From positions 1 through 36,635 of the forward strand of contig JAFGPK010000027.1 of assembly GCA_016936235.1 (NCBI GenBank): DNA of 36,635 bases, written 5' to 3'. A model generated the notes under the pieces. The model was not told the origin of the DNA. It saw only the letters and a list, made by a program, of their open reading frames with translations, and ran no database searches. The position numbers and the translations under genes are program-made. The stretch comes from Candidatus Fermentibacteraceae bacterium. GTDB lineage: Bacteria; Fermentibacterota; Fermentibacteria; Fermentibacterales; JCC-6. Below are positions 1-7,829 of the stretch, piece after piece (the stretch's first letter is position 1; each line of letters opens with the position of its first letter).

Positions 1-180
1 GATGTCTCCTCAGTGTCTTCCGGGACCCCGGAAGCGGATGTCTCCTCAGTGTCTTCCGTATCCCCGGAAGCGGATGTCTCCTCCGCGTCTTCCGTTTCCT
101 CTGAAGCGGGTGTCTCCTCAGTGTCTTCCGTATCCCCTGAAGCGGATGTCTCCTCCGCGTCTTCCCGGGTTTCCGAGGGA
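1..180 (-). repeat. 36-nt tandem repeat inside rpsA
   Basis: Five consecutive 36-nt units start at 1, 37, 73, 109 and 145. Units 1-4 end in GAAGCG and all units share the core TGTCTCCTC near their start. The array may continue past the left edge. Read on the minus strand it encodes a 12-residue acidic unit (ASGDTEDTEETS and variants) in the S1 tail. The period is a multiple of three, so copy-number changes keep the frame. There are no spacers, so it is not a CRISPR. Confidence 0.9.
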
Positions 181-1958
181 TCCGTCCAATCCATGTCCGC
201 GGGGACTCCTTCGGGATAATCGTCCGAAGCACTCAGTTCAGGCTCCCTCTCGGGTTCCTTCTCGCGGCCCTCGAGGCTCTCCCTGAAAGCCTGGAGTTCC
301 TCCATGGGTCTTCCGTTGAAGTAGCTCCTCACGCTGAGGACTATGCGCCTGCTGGAGGGCTCCAGCTCTATGACCCTGAGTGGAAGCTCGTCCCCGACCC
401 TGATGACCTCGGCCGGGTCTTCAAGCTCTTCCCAGCCGAGCTGGCTCTGGGGAACGAACCCTTCGATGTAGTCATCGAGCCGCACCACGACACCGCGGTC
501 AAGAAGCTGGACGACCTCTCCCTGGGCGTCCTTGCCGACAGGGTAGCGCTCGTCCATGGTGTCCCAGGGATTATCCTGGGTCTGCTTGAGCCCGAGGGAG
601 ATGCGGTTGTTCTCAACGTCTATGTTCAGCACCACAACCTTGAGGGTGTCGCCCTTCTTCAGGAGGTCCGAGGGGTGGTTGATGCGCCGGGTCCAGCTCA
701 TGTCGCTTATGTGGACCAGTCCGTCTATGCCCTCCTCTATCTCCACGAAAGCTCCGAAGGCCGTGAGGTTCCTGATCTTGCCCTCGATCTCCGTGCCGAC
801 GGGATACCTTTCCTCGATGGAATCCCAGGGGTTGTCAAGGGTCTGCTTTAGGCCAAGGGAGATCTTCTTCTCCTCTTCGTCGACATTGAGGATCATCACC
901 TCTATCTCGTCGCCCACAGTGAGCACCCTTGACGGATGGCGGATATGCTTGGTCCAGGACATCTCTGATATATGCACCAGACCCTCGACCCCGGGCTCCA
1001 GTTCCACGAATGCGCCATAATCGGTGATGCTGGCCACTTTGCCGGTGGCGATGGAATCCACCGGATACCTCTCGGCGACCCCGTCCCAGGGGAAGGGTTG
1101 CAGCTGCTTGTATCCCAGTGAGATGCGTTCACGTTCCCTGTCGAACTTGAGGATCTTCACCTCTATCTCGTCACCTATGGAGAACATGTGGGAAGGATGA
1201 CGCACCCGGCCCCAGCTCATGTCGGTTATGTGAAGGAGACCGTCTATCCCGCCAAGGTCCACGAACACACCGAAATCGGTGATATTCTTGACGATACCGG
1301 TGCGTACCTGTTCCTCCTCCAGCTCCTTGATGAGGGCTTCCTTCTGTTCCGCCCTGGCCTCCTCGAGGACCTGCCTCCTGCTGACGACGATGTTGCGGCG
1401 TCTCTTGTTCAGCTTGATGACGCGGAAATCGTACTCCTTGTTGATGAACTGCTCAAGGTTGGGCACCTGACGAAGCGCCACCTGGGAGCCGGGAAGGAAT
1501 GCTTCCACTCCCATTATTCGAACTTTCAGACCGCCCTTTATCCTGCGTACGATGGTTCCCTTGATCTCCGAACCAGTGTCGTAGGCGTCCTTGATGTCCT
1601 TCCAGACCATGTGGAAGTGGGCCTTCTCCTTGGAAACGGATACCCTTCCGTCCTGGTCCTCCAGGGTCTCTATCAGGACATCCACGGAGTCTCCGGGCAC
1701 TATCTCCTCATCCTTCCCGAACTCGCTGATCGGGATGATCCCCTCGCTCTTGTAGTTAATGTCGACGATTACCTCGTTGCCCACTCTCCTGAGGATCTTT
1801 CCCGTAACGATGGTGCCGGGTCTTATCTGGTGCGACCCGATATTGTCCAGGTACTGGGCTTCCAGTTCCTCTCTCTGCTTCCGGGAGTAATCCTGGCCTT
1901 CTATGGCCTCGATCTCCTCCGCGGTCAGCCCTACAATAAGCTCTTCCTTTTCAGACAC
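1..1958 (-). CDS. rpsA: 30S ribosomal protein S1 (partial, C-terminus off left edge)
   Basis: Ribosomal protein S1 binds mRNA on the 30S subunit and helps initiation on structured messages. About 652 residues are visible from a GTG start at 1958, with a purine-rich AGGAAG just upstream. Six S1 (OB-fold) domains can be read at roughly residues 46-110, 129-195, 218-285, 303-371, 388-457 and 474-543. Domains 3-5 carry the classic pattern 'FGAFVE..G.(D/E)GL(V/L)HI(S/T)(D/E)MSW'. After domain 6 comes an acidic Glu/Asp/Thr/Ser-rich tail. From about residue 592 the tail is a 12-residue repeat (ASGDTEDTEETS type), and no stop codon is reached before the window ends. It lies 32 nt downstream of plsC, in the cmk-plsC-rpsA order common in bacteria. 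The family assignment is secure. The repetitive tail is the unusual part. Confidence 0.95.
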   Translation of the reverse strand, partial: MSEKEELIVGLTAEEIEAIEGQDYSRKQREELEAQYLDNIGSHQIRPGTIVTGKILRRVGNEVIVDINYKSEGIIPISEFGKDEEIVPGDSVDVLIETLEDQDGRVSVSKEKAHFHMVWKDIKDAYDTGSEIKGTIVRRIKGGLKVRIMGVEAFLPGSQVALRQVPNLEQFINKEYDFRVIKLNKRRRNIVVSRRQVLEEARAEQKEALIKELEEEQVRTGIVKNITDFGVFVDLGGIDGLLHITDMSWGRVRHPSHMFSIGDEIEVKILKFDRERERISLGYKQLQPFPWDGVAERYPVDSIATGKVASITDYGAFVELEPGVEGLVHISEMSWTKHIRHPSRVLTVGDEIEVMILNVDEEEKKISLGLKQTLDNPWDSIEERYPVGTEIEGKIRNLTAFGAFVEIEEGIDGLVHISDMSWTRRINHPSDLLKKGDTLKVVVLNIDVENNRISLGLKQTQDNPWDTMDERYPVGKDAQGEVVQLLDRGVVVRLDDYIEGFVPQSQLGWEELEDPAEVIRVGDELPLRVIELEPSSRRIVLSVRSYFNGRPMEELQAFRESLEGREKEPEREPELSASDDYPEGVPADMDWTDPSETREDAEETSASGDTEDTEETPASEETEDAEETSASGDTEDTEETSASGVPEDTEET

Positions 1959-1990
1959 TTTCTTCCTTTCCGGTTTTACTGCCGTCCATT

Positions 1991-2626
1991 TCACTCATTA
2001 TACAAACCTGATTCATGACCCGTTCTTGCGATGGCAGACATAATGCTCTCAGCCACCGCTCTGTTTCCATGCCTGTTCTTTATCTCCCTGATCCTGGCGC
2101 TGGAGATCATTCTTCCGAATGCCACGCTGAAGCGCGCCCGTGTCCTCGTGAGCGCGCCCCTCGCGTGATCTGTGCCCCAGATGAACGCCGGAAGAACGGG
2201 CACACCCGATGAGATTGCGATCAGGCTTATGCCGGCCTTCACCGGCAGCATTCTTCCGTCATGGCTGCGGGTCCCCTCGGGGAAGATCACCACCGCTTCT
2301 CCCTGCCTGAGCAGTGATATTGCGTTCCTGATGGCGCCTGTGTCCACCGCCGACCTGTTCACGGGGAAGGCGTTGAGCTTTCTCAGGAAGAAGTCTGTGA
2401 ATTTCATCCTGAAAAGCTCGACCTTCGCCATGAAGGCTACCGTCCTCGGTACGGCGCATCCCAGAACAGGCGGGTCAAGCTCGGAAATGTGGTTGCACGC
2501 GATTATCACGCCGCCGCTCCTCGGGACCCCCGCGCTGCCGCTGACCCTGAGCCCGAACAGAAGCCCTCCGAGCTTCCCGCCGTAATACTGGATCCGAGCG
2601 CGGACCGGGTCCCTGGCCGGCATCAT
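1991..2626 (-). CDS. plsC: 1-acyl-sn-glycerol-3-phosphate acyltransferase
   Basis: This enzyme acylates lysophosphatidate to phosphatidate in membrane phospholipid synthesis. The 211-residue protein has the acyltransferase block I NHxxxxD (H46 and D51, 'NHISELD') and block III FPEGTRS (about residues 115-121), with a hydrophobic 'VIIACN' strand before block I. The ATG at 2626 overlaps the cmk stop by 4 nt (ATGA), indicating translational coupling. The cmk-plsC-rpsA order is conserved in many phyla. The length is at the short end but normal for single-domain PlsC proteins. Acyl-donor preference cannot be read from the sequence. Confidence 0.9.
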   Translation of the reverse strand: MMPARDPVRARIQYYGGKLGGLLFGLRVSGSAGVPRSGGVIIACNHISELDPPVLGCAVPRTVAFMAKVELFRMKFTDFFLRKLNAFPVNRSAVDTGAIRNAISLLRQGEAVVIFPEGTRSHDGRMLPVKAGISLIAISSGVPVLPAFIWGTDHARGALTRTRARFSVAFGRMISSARIREIKNRHGNRAVAESIMSAIARTGHESGLYNE

Positions 2627-3279
2627 AAGGCACGCTCCCTGAAAATGCGCAGGACCTCGTCCGCCTGTTCCCGTATGCTCATCAGCGTGGAATCAAGAAT
2701 GACCGCTCCGGGAGCGATCCTGAGAGGGCTGTCCGATCTGTTCCTGTCGCGCCGGTCCCTTGTCAGCTGGGACCTGAGCAGCGCGTCGAAGTCCTGCGCC
2801 TCCCCCCTGCTCCTGAGCTCACGCCATCTCCTGGTAACTCGAATTGCAACATCTGCAATGACATAGACCTTCAGGTCAGCTCCCGGAAATACCACCGTAC
2901 CCATGTCCCTGCCCTCAGCCACGGTGTCATGCCTGTCAGCGAATGCCCTCTGAAGGGCCACCATCTCGCGGCGGACCGGGCTCCCCGACGAGATCAAACT
3001 GGCCGCATCGCTTATGGAAGTTGTTCTGATCATTGAAGATACATCTTCATCATCGATGAAGACGACACCGTCCCTGATATCTATGGAATGGCTCCGGATC
3101 ACGGAAGCCACCTTCTCGTGGTCATCAAGGCCGACTGCGCTTCTTAATGCGAGTAAAGCCGAAGCCCTATACATGGCTCCGGTATCAAGGTAGGAGAACC
3201 CCAGTGTCTCCGCAACCAGTCGCGCGGTAGTGCTCTTCCCGGAAGCGGCGGGTCCGTCTATGGCAATAACTCTAGTCAG
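2623..3279 (-). CDS. cmk: Cytidylate kinase (probable CTG start)
   Basis: Cytidylate kinase phosphorylates CMP and dCMP using ATP. The first ATG, at 3174, is internal. The conserved N-terminus with P-loop 'IDGPAASGKST' and 'LDTGAMYR' lies upstream of it in the same open frame. That frame reaches back to a TGA just before 3279 and contains no ATG, GTG or TTG before the P-loop. The best start is therefore CTG at 3279, giving MTRVIAIDGPAASGKS and 218 residues, with AAAGGG about 11 nt upstream. ATT at 3267 is a poorer alternative. The middle of the protein carries 'RDMGTVVFPGADLKVYV', matching the GRDxGTVVFPxAxxK motif of the family. It ends by overlapping plsC. Confidence 0.92.
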   Translation of the reverse strand: MTRVIAIDGPAASGKSTTARLVAETLGFSYLDTGAMYRASALLALRSAVGLDDHEKVASVIRSHSIDIRDGVVFIDDEDVSSMIRTTSISDAASLISSGSPVRREMVALQRAFADRHDTVAEGRDMGTVVFPGADLKVYVIADVAIRVTRRWRELRSRGEAQDFDALLRSQLTRDRRDRNRSDSPLRIAPGAVILDSTLMSIREQADEVLRIFRERAL

Positions 3280-3313
3280 GCAAGGTCACACCCTTTCGTT
3301 CAACGTGGCTGCA

Positions 3314-3342
3314 AATATTTGAACAAATACGCTTTGCGTCAA
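3314..3342 (-). promoter_or_regulatory. Possible promoter for cmk-plsC-rpsA
   Basis: On the minus strand TTGACG (3342-3337) lies 17 nt before AATATT (3319-3314). The -35 element overlaps the last codons and stop of the pseudouridine synthase gene. A perfect 10-bp palindrome, CAAATATTTG, covers the -10 area (about 3312-3321). The predicted start near 3307 leaves a leader of about 28 nt before the CTG. The -10 match is only moderate. Confidence 0.4.
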
Positions 3343-4079
3343 GAGTTATCCGCGGGAAGACCCACCGCTTTTCTCAAACCGTTCAGTTCCTCCGGTGTGA
3401 GCAGGCGGTATTCCCCCCTTTTGACTCCCTTTATCGTAACCGGACCGTACCTTACCCTTTCCAGACCTTCCAGCTGTATCCCGCAGGCCTCGCAGAGCCT
3501 CCGTACCTCACGGTTCCTGCCGGTATGGAGCACCAGGTTCACTGACCTGGCACCGGTGCACCTGACCGATGCGGGCCTGGAGAATTCTCCTGGTCCAATG
3601 ACGGCGCCTTTCCGGAGGCGTTTCAGCTGCTGTTCATCCGGAGGCCCGGATAGGAAAACCCTGTACTCGCGCTCAACTTCCCATGACGGGTGTGTAAGGC
3701 GGTTGACCAGTTCCCCGTCGTTGCTGAGAAGAAGAATTCCGCCTGTGTTTATGTCCAGCCTGCCTATGGGAACGGTTCCAGGGGGAAGACCTTTCATCAG
3801 ACCTGCTATGGTCCTGCCGTCCTGATCGGCGAGAGTGGTCTCGTAGCCGTGGGGCTTGTTAAGGACCGCGGTCATCAGCAGCTGTTCCTTCACGGTAGCG
3901 CCGTGGCACGTGACTCTGTCACCTCTCTGCACACTGTAGCCTGGAACGGTGACGGTCCTGCCGTTTACCTGAACCATTCCCCGGGCTATCAGGAGATCGC
4001 TCTTCCTCCTTGAGGCTATCCCGGCCCTTGCAAGGTAACGGTTCAGCCTGCAGCCCTCAGTTATCTTCCGGTCTTTCAA
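3339..4079 (-). CDS. rluB: RsuA/RluB-family rRNA pseudouridine synthase
   Basis: This family isomerises a uridine in rRNA. The 246-residue protein has an N-terminal S4 RNA-binding domain (about residues 10-60, 'LNRYLARAGIASRRKSDLLI') and a catalytic domain with the signature GRLDINTGG, where D109 is the predicted catalytic aspartate. A 'GRNREVRRL' segment also matches the RsuA/RluB/RluF branch. The start is TTG at 4079, within the 3' end of scpB (overlap 23 nt). The scpA-scpB-rluB order is common in bacteria and favours RluB (23S target) over RsuA, although the exact target uridine is inferred. Confidence 0.88.
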   Translation of the reverse strand: MKDRKITEGCRLNRYLARAGIASRRKSDLLIARGMVQVNGRTVTVPGYSVQRGDRVTCHGATVKEQLLMTAVLNKPHGYETTLADQDGRTIAGLMKGLPPGTVPIGRLDINTGGILLLSNDGELVNRLTHPSWEVEREYRVFLSGPPDEQQLKRLRKGAVIGPGEFSRPASVRCTGARSVNLVLHTGRNREVRRLCEACGIQLEGLERVRYGPVTIKGVKRGEYRLLTPEELNGLRKAVGLPADNS

Positions 4080-4638
4080 ACAGGTCCCTTTCCTCCATCT
4101 CGGAGGAGCTGAGGGAGAGCAGTTCTTCTATCTCCTCGTACCTGGGCAGATGGTCCAGGTTGCTCAGCCCGAAGTACTCCAGGAAAGCGCTGGTGGTGGA
4201 ATACAGAAGAGGTCTTCCGGGTGTCTCCATCCTTCCCGAGATCCTGATCATCTCCCTTTCCAGCAGGGTCCTTATTGCGCTGTCGCAGTTCACTCCCCTG
4301 ATGGACTCCACGGACATCCTCGTGCACGGCTGGCTGTATGCCACCACCGCCAGGGTCTCAAGGGCGGCTCTGGACAGCTTGCCCGGTTTTTTCCCCTCGA
4401 AGAGCTGGGAGACCACATCTCCGAACTCGCTCTCCGTTGCTATCCTGAAGCCGCCGGCCACCTCGATAATGCCCAGGGCGTGATGCTGGTCCCGGAACGC
4501 CCTGTTGATACGGTCCAGTGCCTGGTGAATCGAATCTTCGCCGCTGCCGGTGTATTCACAGAGTTGAGAAATGCTCAGAGGCTCGTCGGAGGCGAAGATG
4601 AGCGCCTCCACTTCCCTGGCCAGTCTGTCAAGGATCAA
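4057..4638 (-). CDS. scpB: Segregation and condensation protein B
   Basis: ScpB dimerises through winged helices and binds the kleisin ScpA in the SMC-ScpAB condensin that organises and segregates chromosomes. The 193-residue protein shows the family's 'EALIFASDEPLSISQL' N-terminus, a 'GGFRIAT' segment, and the well-conserved 'LSRAALETLAVVAYSQPCTR..VE.IRGV' second winged helix, followed by 'GRPLLYSTTSAFLEYFGL'. The start is TTG at 4638, preceded by GAGAGGTGGAG and overlapping the end of scpA by 11 nt. No smc gene is present in the window. Confidence 0.95.
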   Translation of the reverse strand: MILDRLAREVEALIFASDEPLSISQLCEYTGSGEDSIHQALDRINRAFRDQHHALGIIEVAGGFRIATESEFGDVVSQLFEGKKPGKLSRAALETLAVVAYSQPCTRMSVESIRGVNCDSAIRTLLEREMIRISGRMETPGRPLLYSTTSAFLEYFGLSNLDHLPRYEEIEELLSLSSSEMEERDLFERPEDN

Positions 4639-5395
4639 CGCTCCACCTCTCAGTGCGCTGCAGCTGGATCTCGGAGAAAGGATAAGGCTGTTGGAACAGA
4701 ATCCATCCTCTCCTTACCAGTTCCAGCACGGTTACGAAATACGATACGATCCTGGTGGCGGTGGCTTCAGGTCCGAGAACCGTACCGAAGCTAACGGGAC
4801 TCCCCGGAGGGATCTTCCTCTCGAGGGCGTCTATGCATTCACTTATGGTCAGCAGGGTTCTCTGGATCCTCTGAGGAAGAACCGTCGCCTCTTCCTCCGA
4901 CAGGCTTGCGAGAGCCTTCAGGAGATCCAGCAGTGATGCCTGGCCCGGTTCCACCTGCGTGCTGTCAACGGACCATCTCTCCCGTTCTCCCGGGGAGGAG
5001 TATATGTCCGACCAGGTTTCCTCGCTTCGCTGAAGTTCCTCGGCTATCTCCCTGAACGTTCTGTACAGGATCAGCTGTCTCCTGAGCTCAGCTCCGGGGT
5101 CCGGCTCGTCTTCGCCGTCCCTGCGTCTTGGCAGCAGGGCTCTGCTTTTCATTCTAGTGAGAGTGGCGGCCATGACGAGGTATTCGCTGGCCACATCGAT
5201 GTCGAGTTCCCGGGCTCGTCTTATGTAACGGCAGTACTGGTCGGCCACATGGGCCACCGGAATATCGTAGATATCTATCTCGTCGCGCCTTATCAGGTAC
5301 AGCAGCAGGTCCAGCGGTCCTTCGAAGGAATCCAGCTCTATTCTGCAGCTGGGACCGCGGAATGAGAAGGAGTCATGGGAGGATGTGTCCCTCAA
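4628..5395 (-). CDS. scpA: Segregation and condensation protein A (kleisin)
   Basis: ScpA is the kleisin that bridges SMC heads and ScpB. The 255-residue protein begins with the typical N-terminal SMC-neck-binding domain ('FEGPLDLLLYLIRRDEIDIYDIPV' region, about residues 23-50), then 'ASEYLVMAATLTRMKSRALLP', and ends in a C-terminal winged helix ('TVLELVRRGWI.FQQ'). The TTG start at 5395 overlaps the stop of the upstream Era-like gene (TTGA). The overlap with scpB fits stoichiometric co-expression. Confidence 0.95.
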   Translation of the reverse strand: MRDTSSHDSFSFRGPSCRIELDSFEGPLDLLLYLIRRDEIDIYDIPVAHVADQYCRYIRRARELDIDVASEYLVMAATLTRMKSRALLPRRRDGEDEPDPGAELRRQLILYRTFREIAEELQRSEETWSDIYSSPGERERWSVDSTQVEPGQASLLDLLKALASLSEEEATVLPQRIQRTLLTISECIDALERKIPPGSPVSFGTVLGPEATATRIVSYFVTVLELVRRGWILFQQPYPFSEIQLQRTERWSVDP

Positions 5396-6267
5396 CAGAT
5401 GTACCCGAACTCCACAAGGTCGTTGCGGTTCTCAGGCCAGGCTTCTCTCACCTTGACCCACAGGTCAAGGTTGAGCTGTCTCTCTATTATCCTGGAAGCG
5501 CTTTCCGAGGCGAGTCTGGCGATGTGCTGAAGCATGGAACCCTTCTTGCCTATGACCACACCCTTGCTGGAGTGTCTGGCAACGAAGAGATTGGTCCTGA
5601 CGTACCGTTTGTCGTCGCGGATGGAGAACTCCTCTATCTGGACTGCGGTCGTGGACGCTATATCCGGAGGCAGCGCACAGAACAGGCTGTACCTTATCTG
5701 CTCGCTTACGAGGAATCTCTCGGAATGGAGGGATATGCACCCGTCAGGGAACAGCCTGCCCCTCCTCGGCACCAGCATCGATATGGCGGCGAGCAGGGTG
5801 GTCACGCCCTGGCCGGATGGCGGGCATACTGGGACTATATCATTATGAATCAATGACATCGATACCTGATTCCTCAGGGCTCCGTGCAGGTTGGCTGGAA
5901 AGTGGTCTATGAAGGCCGGGGCTATCACGATGGGCTTGCGACCGTTTTCGGCTATGAACTCCATCACATAAGGTGATTGCAGCTGCCCGGACAGCTCGCT
6001 GGAATTGATCACCAGGCAGAAGGCGTCAACTTCCCCCATCTGAAGGCAGCCTTCGCCTTCCTCAAGGGGAGGCGTGTCGATCACGCATATCTGGACCTCA
6101 TCGGTCATGTGAATGCTTGTCATGGGTATCCTTGTGATCCCCGAATACTCGTGGGAGGGGCATATGCTCCTTGCCGTAAGCGCGTTGACCAGTGCGGACT
6201 TCCCTGAATTGCTGAGCCCGACCACCGCCACATACCCGGATCTCATAGGCTTTTCCAGCTCGATCAT
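5392..6267 (-). CDS. Era-like protein with degenerate GTPase motifs and an intact KH domain
   Basis: Era binds the 3' end of 16S rRNA during 30S maturation. This 291-residue protein is Era-length. It has a P-loop GLSNSGKS (17-24), a G3-like DTPP (64-67 instead of DTPG), and a C-terminal KH domain with GKKG (240-243) and 'LDLWVKVREAWPEN', closely matching Era's 'L.LWVKV...W'. The guanine-specificity motif NKxD is missing: the expected place reads 'IVIAPAFIDHF' (113-123). The G5 SA motif reads 'CPPSGQG', and the segment after DTPP is short. The ATG start at 6267 overlaps the PQQ gene, and its stop overlaps scpA. It may be an Era paralogue or the only Era of this organism. Nucleotide binding is uncertain. 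Confidence 0.85.
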   Translation of the reverse strand: MIELEKPMRSGYVAVVGLSNSGKSALVNALTARSICPSHEYSGITRIPMTSIHMTDEVQICVIDTPPLEEGEGCLQMGEVDAFCLVINSSELSGQLQSPYVMEFIAENGRKPIVIAPAFIDHFPANLHGALRNQVSMSLIHNDIVPVCPPSGQGVTTLLAAISMLVPRRGRLFPDGCISLHSERFLVSEQIRYSLFCALPPDIASTTAVQIEEFSIRDDKRYVRTNLFVARHSSKGVVIGKKGSMLQHIARLASESASRIIERQLNLDLWVKVREAWPENRNDLVEFGYIC

Positions 6268-7802
6268 TCGCTCTCCGTCATTTCCGGAGCCGTTCCTTCA
6301 TCCTCCGTGGTCTCATCTCCGGGAGGAAGCGGCTGAACCATTCCTCCGGACCCGTCGAACGGTTCCTCAAACGAATCGTCATGCTGCGCGGATTCCGATG
6401 TATCGTCCTGCGCATCATCGAAAGACCCGGAGGAATCCGTTTCCGACGGGAAAAGGCTGTCCGAAGGAGTTTCCTCCAGGATCGTCCCGGCCGGGGTCTC
6501 TTCCTCTTCCGGCAGGGTTCCCCTGATGGCACGGAATTCGCCCGCAGTATTGCCAAGGAAGACAACTCCATTGAAGAGGAGAGGGGCTGTACCCGAATAG
6601 CCTCCCATCTCCAGGGAATCCACCTTGTCCCCTGTCTCCAGATCGATTATGTGAAGCCTCTGATCATCGCATGCGAGATAGATCAGCCCCTGGCCCACAG
6701 CAGGCGGCAGCTGCAGCCAGTTATCGAACTGCTGTCTCCACAGCACCTCTCCCCCGCCCCGGTCAAGACAGACAAGACTTCCATCGTTCGTCCCCACCAG
6801 TACCCTTCCGCCGGTAATCACCGGCCTTGCACGCAGACACCTCCCGGAACTGCTCACGATGTCCGTCTCCCAGAGGAGGTCGCCGGTTCGGATATCGAAC
6901 TTGCGGACCATTCCCCCCGAGAATCCCACATATACGGCAGAGCTGTCAGCTGATGGAGATGAGGCCTGGGTAGAGCTGCTTCGAGACCATAGAAGCTCGC
7001 CTGATCGGTCTACCACTGCGGTGACACCGTTCTCGGATGTGAAGGCCGCAACGGTATCCACTATCGCCGGACCCAGGACTATTCCGCCCAGTTCACGGTC
7101 CCAGACCGGTTCACCGGTTCCACGGCGCAGGGCGCAGACCTTCCCTGCCGAATTGCCTGAGAGGATCAGGCTGTCGCACATTATCCCCGTGTCGCAGAAT
7201 ACGTGATAACCGAGCCCGGCCGACCATTTCCGGCTTCCCGTAGCCCTGTCAAGGGCGTATACGTAGCCATCCTGGCCCCCGAAGTACACGGTGGTGGAAT
7301 CCACCGCGGGTTCTCCGCATATTCCGCAGACGGTACTGAAAGACCACTTCAATGCGCCGCTGGATGCATCCACGGCTCTGAGATACCCGTCGTTGCAACC
7401 CAGGTAGAGCACGCCCTCCACAAGGGCCGGGGCAGAGAAGAACTCCCTGCCGCCTCCTGAGTCAAGCTGCCAGAGGGTTGAGAAGGGGGCCACGACATCG
7501 GGTCCCCAGCCCGCGTCACCCCGGGAGCAGGCCCTGGCCTGGAGCCAGAAACGGGGCTTCTGCTCCTGCCAGGACGGGATATCCCCTGCCGGCAGGGAAT
7601 CCACCGCGCTGCTGTCCTCCGGAACCGTCTGGAGCGTTGTGATCGGTTCGTTACCGCCACCGCCCGGACCAAGGACCGTAGAGAGGAGAAACAGTATGAT
7701 CAACCCGCCTATGAGGCTTGTACCTATGATTGTCGCGGCCCTTGTGTCACCGCCTGAGGAAGTGTCTAGACCGTTCCCGGTATGAGATTCAGCTTTCAGC
7801 AC
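6264..7802 (-). CDS. Membrane-anchored PQQ-like beta-propeller protein
   Basis: The start is GTG at 7802, giving 512 residues. A short N-terminal tail is followed by one transmembrane helix (about residues 22-45) and then a Gly/Pro linker. The large extracytoplasmic part contains several PQQ/BamB-type blades with the recurring pattern 'vyfGgqDGyvyALDraTGsrkW' (also 'LGCNDGYLRAVDASSGALKW', 'VGTNDGSLVCLDRGGGEVLW'). A C-terminal tail of about 80 residues is rich in Glu, Asp, Ser and Pro ('TPSDSLFPSETDSSGSFDD'). Such propellers usually act as scaffolds, as in BamB, or as surface or periplasmic proteins. An enzymatic quinoprotein role is not supported. It overlaps the Era-like gene by 4 nt. Specific function is not recognised. 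Confidence 0.8.
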   Translation of the reverse strand: MLKAESHTGNGLDTSSGGDTRAATIIGTSLIGGLIILFLLSTVLGPGGGGNEPITTLQTVPEDSSAVDSLPAGDIPSWQEQKPRFWLQARACSRGDAGWGPDVVAPFSTLWQLDSGGGREFFSAPALVEGVLYLGCNDGYLRAVDASSGALKWSFSTVCGICGEPAVDSTTVYFGGQDGYVYALDRATGSRKWSAGLGYHVFCDTGIMCDSLILSGNSAGKVCALRRGTGEPVWDRELGGIVLGPAIVDTVAAFTSENGVTAVVDRSGELLWSRSSSTQASSPSADSSAVYVGFSGGMVRKFDIRTGDLLWETDIVSSSGRCLRARPVITGGRVLVGTNDGSLVCLDRGGGEVLWRQQFDNWLQLPPAVGQGLIYLACDDQRLHIIDLETGDKVDSLEMGGYSGTAPLLFNGVVFLGNTAGEFRAIRGTLPEEEETPAGTILEETPSDSLFPSETDSSGSFDDAQDDTSESAQHDDSFEEPFDGSGGMVQPLPPGDETTEDEGTAPEMTESE

Positions 7803-7829
7803 TTGAACAACCTTTCCATGGAACCTTGC

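Noticed and set aside
1-180. Possible CRISPR array
   Set aside because: Repeats are directly adjacent with no unique spacers and are in frame within rpsA.
1188-2018. 276-residue plus-strand open frame
   Set aside because: It lies antisense to rpsA, whose minus-strand reading has six S1 domains. No family pattern is seen on the plus strand.
2259-2459. Second minus-strand reading frame within plsC
   Set aside because: A shifted frame of plsC, rich in Arg, Gly and Glu. plsC itself is intact.
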